A stretch of 64,000 nucleotides of DNA from SIG701 sp045539595. GTDB taxonomy: Bacteria; Bacillota; Clostridia; Oscillospirales; CAG-272. How positions within the stretch are numbered: the first letter of the stretch is position 1; each line of letters opens with the position of its first letter. The notes beneath the pieces were generated by a model, which was not told the DNA's origin, ran no database searches, and saw only the letters and a list, made by a program, of their open reading frames with translations. The stretch spans positions 62,001-126,000 of the forward strand of contig JAZQFQ010000058.1 in the NCBI GenBank assembly GCA_045539595.1, read 5' to 3'. Both the position numbers and the translations under genes were made by a program. Positions 36,801 to 44,889 of this stretch are shown here, in pieces.

Positions 36801-37496
36801 TCATTCGGTTTCCGTCTCAAAAGTAATTTTGTATTTATCCATATAGTACAGCCTTTGTATGTTTAACAAACATGTAGACAATGCAGTACTCATAATAACC
36901 AAAAGGACTATCATAACGATATTGAATGCAGTCGGATTGTGCCGCAAATATCTTCTGTACATTCGCGTGACCCATATGTAGAAAAAGAAGGATGTTCCCA
37001 ATCCTGCAACCACAACCGGCTTCGGCACGGATCTCTTCTTAGTGCGCATATTCTTGTGAGCGATAAATCCCATAATCAGCGGTACAAGAATAACAGGCAC
37101 ATACAACAAGAGCACCGATATATGGACACCTATAGTCATGAAAAAATGCATCAGTTCAATAAGGCTGATATCCAAAAACCACGTTGTACTAATAACGCAG
37201 TTCATGAGCAACCGTTCCCTATGGCCATAAACTTTGGACTTTAAGGAAGTAACGGAATATACCTTTATAACACTGAAAATATTAATAAGATCAAACACAA
37301 GGGGAATGAGAAGAAAATAACCCTTAAACTTGAACCACGGATAGATACCGCCAATCAGCAGCATCACCACAGCTGTGCCTATAATCGTCTTTTTACACCA
37401 GTATCGAGTCAGACGAGGATCACACCGTTCCAATATGTAATTCTTGATGTTCTCCCGAAACAGAGCTTCGTCTCTAATTTCCTTTGCGCTTTTCAC
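36801..37496 (-). CDS. Membrane protein of unknown function, paralogue B
   Basis: A 231-residue near-copy of the protein at 35831-36526 that can be aligned without gaps; blocks such as AHKNMRTKKRSVPKPVV and NIQRLYYMDKYKITFE are identical. It starts with GTG at 37496, seven bases after GGAGG, where paralogue A has ATG; the 5' regions are otherwise almost the same, including the promoter module. The longer frame reading back to 37562 runs through the promoter and was rejected. Confidence 0.75.
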   Translation of the reverse strand: MKSAKEIRDEALFRENIKNYILERCDPRLTRYWCKKTIIGTAVVMLLIGGIYPWFKFKGYFLLIPLVFDLINIFSVIKVYSVTSLKSKVYGHRERLLMNCVISTTWFLDISLIELMHFFMTIGVHISVLLLYVPVILVPLIMGFIAHKNMRTKKRSVPKPVVVAGLGTSFFFYIWVTRMYRRYLRHNPTAFNIVMIVLLVIMSTALSTCLLNIQRLYYMDKYKITFETETE

Positions 37497-37539
37497 AAAA
37501 ACACCTCCGCCACAAAAATTGACAGAACCTACTATATTC

Positions 37540-37614
37540 ATTATACCACATCCGTCCCGCATGTCAAGCGGGGCGGTTTTGATAAAGGAGCTGCCCGGCC
37601 GGGTGGCTCCTTTT
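37540..37614 (-). repeat. Terminator-promoter module, copy 2
   Basis: TTGACA (37562-37567), 16-bp spacer, TATAAT (37540-37545), preceded by the hairpin AAAGGAGC...GCTCCTTT (37585-37614) that ends the lipoprotein gene upstream. Confidence 0.85.
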
Positions 37615-37628
37615 GTTGTATAATATAT

Positions 37629-38138
37629 TTATTTCTCAAAATTCACCCTGTCAAATGAATTCCCAATGAGTTTGAGAACAGCTGGATCGATAGCCTCGTC
37701 TAACACAATGAATGAAAACCGTTTGTCACTTGTAACAAAGCACTTCAAAGAATACATGTTGATAATACTGCCATTCATCTCCACCTTAGATTCAGAAAGA
37801 ATTACACTGTTTGAGTACACTTCGCTGGTAATCAGTTCTATTTTTTCAATTTCAATGATGGATGATACTTCATCATAGACGCTTTTTCCCCAATCGTGTA
37901 GTGTACCAAGCATATAACAGTTCGACAGTGTAAAAGTATCCTTGTCAGATGAACCGTTTACAAAGTAAACAAAATCACCTTCTTGAATACACTCCCACTC
38001 TTGCGGAACATAGAATGAACCAATTTCAGGCAGTTCCACCAGCTTATATCCATCGTATTTACCTAAGCACGCTGTAAACGACATCAGGATCATCAGGATT
38101 ACAGTTATTCCAATCACAAATTTTCTTTGTCGCATCAT
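37629..38138 (-). CDS. Small lipoprotein of unknown function
   Basis: A 169-residue protein with a signal peptide and lipobox FTAC (Cys24). The mature part contains PEIGSFYVPQEWECIQEGDF, reminiscent of secreted stress or PsbP-like folds, but no family was recognised with confidence. A+T-rich compared with housekeeping genes. It has its own promoter module (38208) and a terminator in the next module (37585). Confidence 0.65.
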   Translation of the reverse strand: MMRQRKFVIGITVILMILMSFTACLGKYDGYKLVELPEIGSFYVPQEWECIQEGDFVYFVNGSSDKDTFTLSNCYMLGTLHDWGKSVYDEVSSIIEIEKIELITSEVYSNSVILSESKVEMNGSIINMYSLKCFVTSDKRFSFIVLDEAIDPAVLKLIGNSFDRVNFEK

Positions 38139-38207
38139 TGCTATTTCTCCTATTTATCAGAATCAAAAAGTTCCCCCGATTGATACCAAGACTTGAGTTC
38201 CACCTCC

Positions 38208-38284
38208 ATTATACCACATCCACCCCGCATGTCAAGCGGGGGCGGTTTTGATAAAGGAGCTGCCCGGCCGGGTGGCTCCTTTTA
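38208..38284 (-). repeat. Terminator-promoter module, copy 3
   Basis: TTGACA (38230-38235), 16-bp spacer, TATAAT (38208-38213), with the hairpin at 38253-38284 that ends the 38297-39712 gene. From 38218 to 38284 it is nearly identical to copy 2. Confidence 0.85.
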
Positions 38285-38296
38285 TTGTGGGTTGAG

Positions 38297-39712
38297 TTAT
38301 GTCATGAACTTCTCTGCTATACCGGCAATATAATCGCTTCGATAATACGCTTTCTCTATCATCGATTTCTCTGCGGGAATAAATTCCTCCTCGGCATACC
38401 GCCGGATGTACGGTTCAATAAATTCCCTGTCGTATTGGTACAGGTAGTCACAGCCGTATTCAAATGCAATCACATTGCCGGAGGATATCATCCACTCAAA
38501 TACGCCGATCAGAACAGGATTCTCTTCACAACGGTGCAGATCCCGGAAACGGACGGTGCGCGGTTTGCCATCCTCCATGAAAGACACAGATGCGCTGTAG
38601 TACACATATACTGTCGTATTTCCAACGGTATGCTCCGTTATGTCGTGCGGAAACACCGGCGGATATTTTTGGAACATGGGATCGCTTTCCCACCAGTGTA
38701 AGGACGATACTTTTTTCTGATCCCGGTACAGATCAGCAAACACTACATCCAGCACTTTGTCCTTAGAATATCGTCCGTCCATCCGGTACACAGTCCACTG
38801 CTGATCATTGCCTTCATAGAATGAACCGTCCATTGTGTATCTGGTATGCGCGCCTGCCCCCACCTCCACAATGCGCTGGTAGTTGTCCGGACAGATAAGA
38901 AGCTTGCAGAAACACATGGCCATAGCCACACCACACAGGGCTATGAAACGAATGACCGTTATCGTTCCTTCGCGTGTACGGGCATAAGCCGCAGTACTTT
39001 TGTATACATCCGCCTTATCGATCGAATACGGCAAACAGCGCCCGTGAGAATATAATAGCACACCACCGAGTATTGTATCAAATAGCAAATCCCAGATGCT
39101 TTGGATGAACACCGTGTTCAAGCCAAACTGCCACAGATAGGGGCTGTCCGCCTCCAATTTCGACTCGATTGCTTTGCAATTGTCCAAAGCTTCTGTACTG
39201 ATACCGATTTTGACTCCCAAAAGCACCGCAAAAATGGCAACCGTGGCAAGGAGCAGCTTCTTGTTTTTGAAAACAGAGTTTCCTCTCCCGACAAGGATCC
39301 AATACACCATTCCCCACCACAGGACGGTGCACACGTCGCGGCTGATCAGGGGAAGATAATCTCCCCAGTATCCTGCAACACAGTCAAATGCCATTTGCAC
39401 GGTCAACAATGCAAGCAGACGCCCAAACGGGAACCGTGTATACCATGCGCCGTCCTTTTTGAAGATTCCTAAAGAAAAGACGGATTTTCCTCGGGTGAAA
39501 AAGACAATCAAACAGAAAAAGTAAATCGTGTGGTAGAAAAAGTTCACAAGGAAAGCGAGAATCTCATCTGGCATCAATCGCCCGCCTATGTTTATGTAGT
39601 CCAGGATATGTCTCGGGTACGAGGAGCATTTCCAAAAAGTCACGTTCAGCAAAATAAGCGTGACAAAATTAAACAGAGCCGGGTATTGCTCTTGTACTTT
39701 TTCTTTTGCCAT
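38297..39712 (-). CDS. Large membrane protein of unknown function
   Basis: A 471-residue protein with about six membrane segments in the first 290 residues (for example FNFVTLILLNVTFW, YHTIYFFCLIVFFTRG, LLLATVAIFAVLLGVKIG, VIRFIALCGVAMAMCFCKLL) and an extracytoplasmic C-terminal domain of about 180 residues containing YTMDGSFYEGNDQQWTVYR. No family recognised. Its promoter is the fourth module copy (39742), suggesting shared control with the three genes downstream. Confidence 0.65.
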   Translation of the reverse strand: MAKEKVQEQYPALFNFVTLILLNVTFWKCSSYPRHILDYINIGGRLMPDEILAFLVNFFYHTIYFFCLIVFFTRGKSVFSLGIFKKDGAWYTRFPFGRLLALLTVQMAFDCVAGYWGDYLPLISRDVCTVLWWGMVYWILVGRGNSVFKNKKLLLATVAIFAVLLGVKIGISTEALDNCKAIESKLEADSPYLWQFGLNTVFIQSIWDLLFDTILGGVLLYSHGRCLPYSIDKADVYKSTAAYARTREGTITVIRFIALCGVAMAMCFCKLLICPDNYQRIVEVGAGAHTRYTMDGSFYEGNDQQWTVYRMDGRYSKDKVLDVVFADLYRDQKKVSSLHWWESDPMFQKYPPVFPHDITEHTVGNTTVYVYYSASVSFMEDGKPRTVRFRDLHRCEENPVLIGVFEWMISSGNVIAFEYGCDYLYQYDREFIEPYIRRYAEEEFIPAEKSMIEKAYYRSDYIAGIAEKFMT

Positions 39713-39741
39713 AGATGTCGCTCCTTACAGTTTATGTCTTC

Positions 39742-39775
39742 ATTATACCACATCCGTCCCGCATGTCAAGGGGGA
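39742..39775 (-). repeat. Promoter module, copy 4 (without terminator half)
   Basis: TTGACA (39764-39769), 16-bp spacer of the same sequence, TATAAT (39742-39747). The GGAGCTGCCC hairpin is missing, consistent with this being the first gene of the series. Confidence 0.8.
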
Positions 39776-39869
39776 CATTTTTCGTTAGCCCCGCAATCCT
39801 CCCCCATCCCGCATGAAGTGCCGGCGGACTGCATACACTGTTGCAAAGCGCATTTTGGCAGGTGATATC

Positions 39870-40394
39870 ATGAATCGTTCCCTATCCCCCTGGCAATGGA
39901 TGGGATTTGCCGTAACCTCGCTGGGAGGTACGATACTGCATTATTTATACGATTGGCTGGGCGGCGCCCCCTGGATCGCCCCCTTTTCCGGAGTGAATGA
40001 ATCCACATGGGAGCACATGAAGCTGCTCTTCTGGCCGATGTTTCTCTACGCTCTGGTGCAGAGCATATTCTTCCGTGAGCGGAGAGATTTTTGGTGCATT
40101 AAGCTGCGGGGGATCCTTCTCGGGCTTATCCTGATTCCCATACTCTTTTACACGTACAACGGCGTGATCGGCCCGTCCCCCGACTGGTTCAACATCGGGA
40201 TTTTCTTCCTGGCGGCAGCGGCTTCGTATATACACGAGACGCGACTGTTCAACGGCGGGGCGGTGCGATGCCGATGGGCAAAAGGGGCGCTGTTTCTCCT
40301 TTGCGTGATCGCGGCACTGTTTGCGGTATTCACCTTCCGCCCGCCGGAGATGGGGATATTCCGGGATCCGCTGACGGGCGGATACGGAATCTGA
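39870..40394 (+). CDS. DUF6512-like membrane protein
   Basis: A 174-residue protein with five or six membrane segments, starting MNRSLSPWQWMGFAVTSLGG and containing FSGVNESTWEHMKLLFWP and YTYNGVIGPSPDW, which I associate with a widespread clostridial membrane family (DUF6512) of unknown role. ATG 39870 has AGGTGA five bases upstream. The family label comes from memory of the pattern. Confidence 0.7.
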   Translation: MNRSLSPWQWMGFAVTSLGGTILHYLYDWLGGAPWIAPFSGVNESTWEHMKLLFWPMFLYALVQSIFFRERRDFWCIKLRGILLGLILIPILFYTYNGVIGPSPDWFNIGIFFLAAAASYIHETRLFNGGAVRCRWAKGALFLLCVIAALFAVFTFRPPEMGIFRDPLTGGYGI

Positions 40395-40440
40395 GCACCG
40401 CTTGCCGCGCAATATATCCGACAATTCACACCGAAACGTA

Positions 40441-40469
40441 TTGACAACGGGATAAAAATCGACTACAAT
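40441..40469 (+). promoter_or_regulatory. Promoter of tdk
   Basis: TTGACA (40441-40446) and TACAAT (40464-40469), spacer 17 bp, 31 bases before the start codon. Confidence 0.8.
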
Positions 40470-40500
40470 GCAGATACAACCTACCGGAAAGGAAAGCACA

Positions 40501-41088
40501 ATGGCCAAACTATATTTCAAATACGGAGCCATGGGATCCTCCAAAACCGCCAACGCGCTGATCACCAAATTCAACTACGAGGAGCGTGGTATGCGGGTTT
40601 GGCTGATCAAGCCGGCCATGGATACCCGGGACGGCATCGGCACGGTCTGCTCGCGCATCGGGCTGTCGGCGGAGGCGTACGCAGTCCCCCGCGAGGCGGA
40701 TCTGTATGAAACCTTCCGGACGCAGACGGATTATCACGTTATCATTGCGGATGAGTGCCAGTTTTTCACCGCGCCGCAGATCGATCAGCTGCGGCGGATC
40801 GTGGACGAATTTGATGTGCCTGTGCTGTGTTTCGGCTTGCGCACGGATTTTCTTACCCATCTGTTTGAGGGAAGCCGCCGGCTGTTTGAGGTGGCAGATT
40901 CCATATCCGAGATCAAAACCATCTGCTCCTGCGGCAAAAAAGCCATTGTCAACGCCCGCATCGACGGGGATGGCAGAATCGTCACAGAAGGCGGGCAGAT
41001 CCTTCTGGGCGGCAACGATTCCTACATAGCCATGTGCCACAGCTGCTGGAAGGCCGCCATTGAGAGGCAAAAGAAAAACGGGAAATAG
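40501..41088 (+). CDS. tdk: Thymidine kinase, type II
   Basis: Salvage enzyme that phosphorylates thymidine. The 195-residue protein starts MAKLYFKYGAMGSSKTANAL (P-loop), has the catalytic segment VIIADECQFF and the lasso and zinc region CSCGKKAIVNARID with the later MCHSCW. Longer in-frame start at 40468 overlaps the promoter -10 region and was rejected. Monocistronic, with promoter and terminator. Confidence 0.95.
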   Translation: MAKLYFKYGAMGSSKTANALITKFNYEERGMRVWLIKPAMDTRDGIGTVCSRIGLSAEAYAVPREADLYETFRTQTDYHVIIADECQFFTAPQIDQLRRIVDEFDVPVLCFGLRTDFLTHLFEGSRRLFEVADSISEIKTICSCGKKAIVNARIDGDGRIVTEGGQILLGGNDSYIAMCHSCWKAAIERQKKNGK

Positions 41089-41093
41089 CAGAA

Positions 41094-41126
41094 AACCGGC
41101 AGCCGTTTCGGCTGCCGGTTATTGTT
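41094..41126 (+). terminator. Terminator of tdk
   Basis: Twelve-base stem AACCGGCAGCCG and complement, loop TTT, then TATTGTTT. Confidence 0.9.
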
Positions 41127-41190
41127 TGCCTCTCCGCATTGCGTTCAAGTGATCGCATTTGATTGTTCGGAGAAAATATTTGCAAGTCAG

Positions 41191-41219
41191 TTGACAAATC
41201 GGTACAGGAATGTTATACT
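41191..41219 (+). promoter_or_regulatory. Promoter of the small zinc-ribbon gene
   Basis: TTGACA (41191-41196) and TATACT (41214-41219), spacer 17 bp; the transcript would have a leader of about 115 bases before 41344 containing no obvious gene. Confidence 0.75.
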
Positions 41220-41343
41220 GTAATCAGCGGAAGATTCCTGCGTCCGTGCACGCGCAGGTGTTTTCGGCAATCATCGATTTTCCCTATAAGATATGACATT
41301 TTTGTAAGGCAGGCCCGACCTGCCATGACGAAAGGAGAAAACC

Positions 41344-41607
41344 ATGACTGCTCGGTTTGTAACATTTCTGCTCTATACTCTTCCAAACATCTTTTGGTCT
41401 ACTCTGGGCATCGCTTTTGCGGTACAAAGGTGCAAGGAATTCGCCCAAAAGCCGTTTGTATGTCCCAACTGCGGCAACACCTTTCGCGTCAGCTGGCAGC
41501 GGCTGCTTTTCCACCTCATTCCCCTTCTTGCCATAAGAAAAGCCCCGCTGAAATGTGTTCACTGCGATCGGAAAGACTTGTGCCGCTGGAAAGAAGAGGC
41601 TCCGTAA
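41344..41607 (+). CDS. Small membrane protein with zinc-ribbon-like motif
   Basis: An 87-residue protein with an N-terminal membrane segment (about 5-27) and two CxxC pairs (CPNCG at 40-44, CVHCD at 71-75), which form a likely zinc ribbon in the cytosol. No specific family recognised. It has AAAGGAG seven bases before ATG, its own consensus promoter and a terminator, so it is very likely a real gene. Confidence 0.75.
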   Translation: MTARFVTFLLYTLPNIFWSTLGIAFAVQRCKEFAQKPFVCPNCGNTFRVSWQRLLFHLIPLLAIRKAPLKCVHCDRKDLCRWKEEAP

Positions 41608-41630
41608 TCCATTACACGATACATAACAAA

Positions 41631-41672
41631 TCAAACGGAAGCCGCTTCCGGCTGCCGTTTGTTTTATTTGTT
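41631..41672 (+). terminator. Terminator of the small zinc-ribbon gene
   Basis: Thirteen-base stem CAAACGGAAGCCG/CGGCTGCCGTTTG with one mismatch, then TTTTATTTG. It may also act on the convergent DUF2812 gene. Confidence 0.8.
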
Positions 41673-41692
41673 CACATTGCCACGTAAATCAA

Positions 41693-42220
41693 TTACTTGT
41701 GCTTCATCTTGTAGTAGTGCCCGGCAAAGACAAGGAACATAATCACATACACCAGCAGAATCCCGCCGAAAAAAGCGGCAAGCATATAATTTCCGTTGGC
41801 CATATTCAGACAGAACTGGGGCAGAAGGCAGGCGGTGAAGATAACCAGCAGCGGCCTGAGACGGCTCTTATACACCCGTCCCATCATCGCTGTGCGGGAA
41901 TCCTCATCATTGAAGATCTCCTCCCCCTCCCGCATGTCGGCGGCACGCTTGCGGAAATAACTGTAATCGGAATAATCCTGGATATACTCCCAGCCGCAAT
42001 CGGCAAACATGGTTATGTATTCCTCTTTGGCAGCATCGGTCTGCGGATTGCAATCCAGCTGATACACCACATCCTCCGGGGTACACTCCTCAAAATGATA
42101 CATGCCCAATCCGCTGACTTTCACAAATCGCCAGCCGGATTTGTGCATATCCCGCAGGTAGGATTCTTCCTTTTTGTGATTGAATATGGTAAAATACCGG
42201 AATTCTTTTTTCGTTTTCAT
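41693..42220 (-). CDS. DUF2812 membrane protein
   Basis: The 175-residue protein begins MKTKKEFRYFTIFNHKKEE and has the DUF2812 signature GWRFVKVSGLGMYHFE and CGWEYIQDYSDYSYFRK (residues about 1-95), then two membrane segments. DUF2812 genes regularly follow PadR-type regulators; here the ATG is two bases from the padR stop. The biological role is unknown, but the pair behaves like an envelope-stress module. Confidence 0.9.
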   Translation of the reverse strand: MKTKKEFRYFTIFNHKKEESYLRDMHKSGWRFVKVSGLGMYHFEECTPEDVVYQLDCNPQTDAAKEEYITMFADCGWEYIQDYSDYSYFRKRAADMREGEEIFNDEDSRTAMMGRVYKSRLRPLLVIFTACLLPQFCLNMANGNYMLAAFFGGILLVYVIMFLVFAGHYYKMKHK

Positions 42221-42221
42221 A

Positions 42222-42536
42222 TCAGATCTCCTCCTGTATGGATCGGTACAGCCGACATATGCGCTTGCGCTCCAGATCCAGCACTTCCCTGCCCAGATCT
42301 GTGATTACATAAATCTTTCGTTTTTCCTCTTCCCGCACAAAGCGGATCACCCCGTCCTTTTCCATTTTGGAAAGGCTTCCGTACATGGTCCCGGGTGCCA
42401 GGCGAATTTCCCCGCCGGTCATTCTTTCTACCGTCTGCACAATGCCGTATCCGTGGTTTTCCTTTTGCAGGCAAAATAGAATATAAAACCCGGTTTCCGT
42501 CATAGGTACATATACTTTTCTGGTATGCGCGTCCAT
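42222..42536 (-). CDS. PadR-family transcriptional regulator
   Basis: A 104-residue winged-helix repressor: YILFCLQKENHGYGIVQTVERMTGG, then the recognition region LAPGTMYGSLSKMEKDGVIRFVREEEKRKIYVIT. PadR proteins commonly repress their own promoter and are released by drugs or membrane stress. Start ATG 42536 has GGAGGAG just upstream. It leads an operon with DUF2812 and has two palindromic operators in its own promoter. Confidence 0.93.
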   Translation of the reverse strand: MDAHTRKVYVPMTETGFYILFCLQKENHGYGIVQTVERMTGGEIRLAPGTMYGSLSKMEKDGVIRFVREEEKRKIYVITDLGREVLDLERKRICRLYRSIQEEI

Positions 42537-42547
42537 TTCTCCTCCAT

Positions 42548-42604
42548 ATATCGCACTGCGATGTATCGTGGTTATATTATATCGCACTGCGATACACTTG
42601 TCAA
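42548..42604 (-). promoter_or_regulatory. padR promoter with two palindromic operators
   Basis: Minus-strand TTGACA (42599-42604) and TATAAT (42576-42581), spacer 17 bp. The palindrome TATCGCACTGCGATA fills the spacer (42580-42594), and a second copy (ATATCGCACTGCGAT, 42548-42562) lies between the -10 box and the ribosome binding site. This fits tight PadR autorepression. Confidence 0.85.
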
Positions 42605-42647
42605 TAGGAAAAATAAAAAAAGGCAGTTTTTGTGACTGCCTCTTTTT

Positions 42648-43985
42648 TTACATATAATGGAATCGCTTCCGCTTCGCGATCAGGAAGATGACGGAGAACA
42701 CCACCGCCATGACCTCTGCCACGACGACGGACCACCAGATGCCGTCCAATTCCCAAATCATGGGAAGCAGGATCACCGCCCCCAACTGGAACACGAGGGT
42801 GCGAAGGAAGGAGATGATCGCCGAGGTGACGCCATCGTTCAGCGCGGTAAAGAAGCCGGAGGCGAAGATGGCATATCCCATAAAGGGGAACGATACGGCG
42901 AAAATCGCAAATCCGTGGACAGTCATATCCATCAGACTCCGGCTGTATCCCACAAAGATGCGGGAAAGCGGGGTGGCAAGCCATTCCGCCGCCGCCAGCA
43001 TGGCCAGTCCGCTGATGGCCAGAATGACAATGCTCTTTTTCAAAATCCCCTGCAGCTCGGCATGATTTCCGGCACCGTTATGATAGCCGATCACCGGGGC
43101 GGTGCCCACGGAATAGCCGACAAACACGGCGGAAAAGATCATGCTGACATACATCATCACACCGTAGGCGGCCACGCCGTCATCCCCCGCAAACTGCAGA
43201 AGCTGGATGTTGTACAGCATGCCCACCAGGCTCATGGACACATTGCTCATGAATTCAGAGGAGCCGTTGGTGCAGGCTTTCAGGATGGCTTTGCCGTCGA
43301 ATCGGGTCTTTCCCAGCCGCAGAATACTGCTGTTTGGCCGGATAAAATAGATCAGCGGTACAAATCCGCCCACGAACTGGCTGGCGGCGGTAGCGATGGC
43401 CGCGCCGGCCAATTTATATTCCTGCGGCAAAAGGGTGACCAACACCGCATCCAGCACCATATTGGTGATACCGGCGGCGATGATCACAAACAGGCCGATA
43501 CGGGGCTTCTCTGCCGCCACAAAGAAGCTCTGGAACAAAAACTGCAGCACCAGAAACGGCAGAGCGCACAAAACGATCCGTCCGTACAAGACGCAGTTTT
43601 CCAGTATCTCCCCCTCCGCGCCCAGCAGGGCGGAGATGGGCCGAAGAAAAACAAAGGCCGCGGCGGCGAACACCACACCCAGGGCGAACGTCACATACAC
43701 AAAAAGGGAGAAATACCGATTTGCTTTTTCCTTATGACCGGCACCGAAGGTATTGGCCACGATGGCGGTACCGCCGGAGCCGAACATGAATCCCACGGTG
43801 GCAACGATCATGAGAAAGGGCATGATCAGATTGACGGCTTTGAAGGGAGTATCCCCCGCGAAATTGGAAACGAACAGCCCGTCCACCACGCCGTAGATGG
43901 AAGTGAATATCATCATAAGGATGGACGGCAAGGTGAACGTCAATAATTTTCTATAGGTAAAATGATCGGAAAGCTGGATTCTCAT
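42648..43985 (-). CDS. MATE-family multidrug/Na+ antiporter
   Basis: A 445-residue protein with 12 predicted membrane segments in two pseudo-repeats. MATE features are FTLPSILMMIFTSIYGVVDGLF, GGTAIVANTFGAGHKEKAN and, in the second half, FVGYSVGTAPVIGYHNGAGNH. It resembles MepA-type exporters. Cargo is not predictable. It begins six bases after the thioesterase stop, with no strong ribosome binding site, suggesting translational coupling. Confidence 0.9.
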   Translation of the reverse strand: MRIQLSDHFTYRKLLTFTLPSILMMIFTSIYGVVDGLFVSNFAGDTPFKAVNLIMPFLMIVATVGFMFGSGGTAIVANTFGAGHKEKANRYFSLFVYVTFALGVVFAAAAFVFLRPISALLGAEGEILENCVLYGRIVLCALPFLVLQFLFQSFFVAAEKPRIGLFVIIAAGITNMVLDAVLVTLLPQEYKLAGAAIATAASQFVGGFVPLIYFIRPNSSILRLGKTRFDGKAILKACTNGSSEFMSNVSMSLVGMLYNIQLLQFAGDDGVAAYGVMMYVSMIFSAVFVGYSVGTAPVIGYHNGAGNHAELQGILKKSIVILAISGLAMLAAAEWLATPLSRIFVGYSRSLMDMTVHGFAIFAVSFPFMGYAIFASGFFTALNDGVTSAIISFLRTLVFQLGAVILLPMIWELDGIWWSVVVAEVMAVVFSVIFLIAKRKRFHYM

Positions 43986-43991
43986 ATTTTA

Positions 43992-44711
43992 TCAGATCCG
44001 CTCCAGCAGAATCTCCGCCTCGGCGTTGACCGATCCGTCGGGCAGAACGGAGCGCACATAATAGGCACCGTCGTACTCGCCGCAGTACATCTTCACCATC
44101 TCTCCCAAGGGGGCTTCCTTGACGAAGCTGAACATGCAGGAGATCACACGGCTATGCTTCATCTCCGGCAGATAGGAGCAGAAGATGTCGGGATAATGGG
44201 TGTTATTCATGTGGCCGTTCCGATCCACATCGGCGTACAAAACGGTGCGCTCCCCCATCAGGCACAATTTTGCCTCGGTGGGAATGCGGAAACGAGCGGG
44301 CAGATCCAATTCCAGCGGGTCATCCTCAGAATAATGCACCGGTATCTCGCCCACCCGGCGGATCCGATGGGCATTCGTATCGATCAGTGCCCAGGCCGAT
44401 GTGGCCTCGGCGATGATATCCTCTCCGCGGATGATACGGAAGCAGCGGTTGTATGTAACGCCCCGACTGGCCACCGCCCAGGTCTGGCTTTTGATCACAT
44501 CATGGGCGTGAAGCGGGGCGTAGATGCTCAGGCTGATGCGGCTGAGAATGAAGGAATTGCCCTCCGCAAACAAGGCTTCGTAAGAGGGGCCCTCTCCCGC
44601 CATGTGCAGATTGGATGTATCCTGCATATACCGCAAAATACCGCTGGCGCTGACGATGCCGTTCAGATCGGTATCATGCACGTTGATTTTATATTCTTCC
44701 ATCCACTTCAT
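43992..44711 (-). CDS. Acyl-ACP thioesterase (FatA-like hotdog fold)
   Basis: A 239-residue protein with two hotdog domains: MEEYKINVHDTDLNGIVSAS, then the characteristic TSAWALIDTNAHRIRRVGEIP and VDRNGHMNNTHYPDIF. It would release fatty acids from acyl carrier protein. ATG 44711 is preceded by AAGGAG; a second ATG at 44702 is possible. Upstream of the MATE gene on the same strand. The open frame running on toward 44891 enters the zur operator and was rejected. Confidence 0.9.
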   Translation of the reverse strand: MKWMEEYKINVHDTDLNGIVSASGILRYMQDTSNLHMAGEGPSYEALFAEGNSFILSRISLSIYAPLHAHDVIKSQTWAVASRGVTYNRCFRIIRGEDIIAEATSAWALIDTNAHRIRRVGEIPVHYSEDDPLELDLPARFRIPTEAKLCLMGERTVLYADVDRNGHMNNTHYPDIFCSYLPEMKHSRVISCMFSFVKEAPLGEMVKMYCGEYDGAYYVRSVLPDGSVNAEAEILLERI

Positions 44712-44823
44712 AGGGGCTCTCCTTTTACGCATAACTATCGGAATATTATAATGGATTCCGGCAGTTTTTTTGTCACACGCGTGAAAACATTTTGTAAATA
44801 TTTCTTTTCCGCCCCGGCGCGTC

Positions 44824-44879
44824 TTGACAATTCCCTGCCCGCGTGGTATACTTTCAATTTGAGAACGATTCCCAAATTG
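44824..44879 (+). promoter_or_regulatory. zur promoter with Fur-family operator
   Basis: TTGACA (44824-44829) and TATACT (44847-44852), spacer 17 bp. A near-perfect inverted repeat of 25 bases (44855-44879, CAATTTG...CAAATTG with core GAGAACGATTCCC) covers the transcription start, the expected place for Zur autoregulation. Confidence 0.8.
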
Positions 44880-44889
44880 GAGATAGAGC

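Noticed and set aside
35831..39775. CRISPR array from regularly repeated sequence
   Set aside because: Repeats are about 600-1,500 bases apart with genes between them and contain promoter and terminator, not short spacers.
41693..42304. Plus-strand 201-residue frame opposite DUF2812
   Set aside because: Shadow of the DUF2812-padR operon, which has promoter, operators and family matches.
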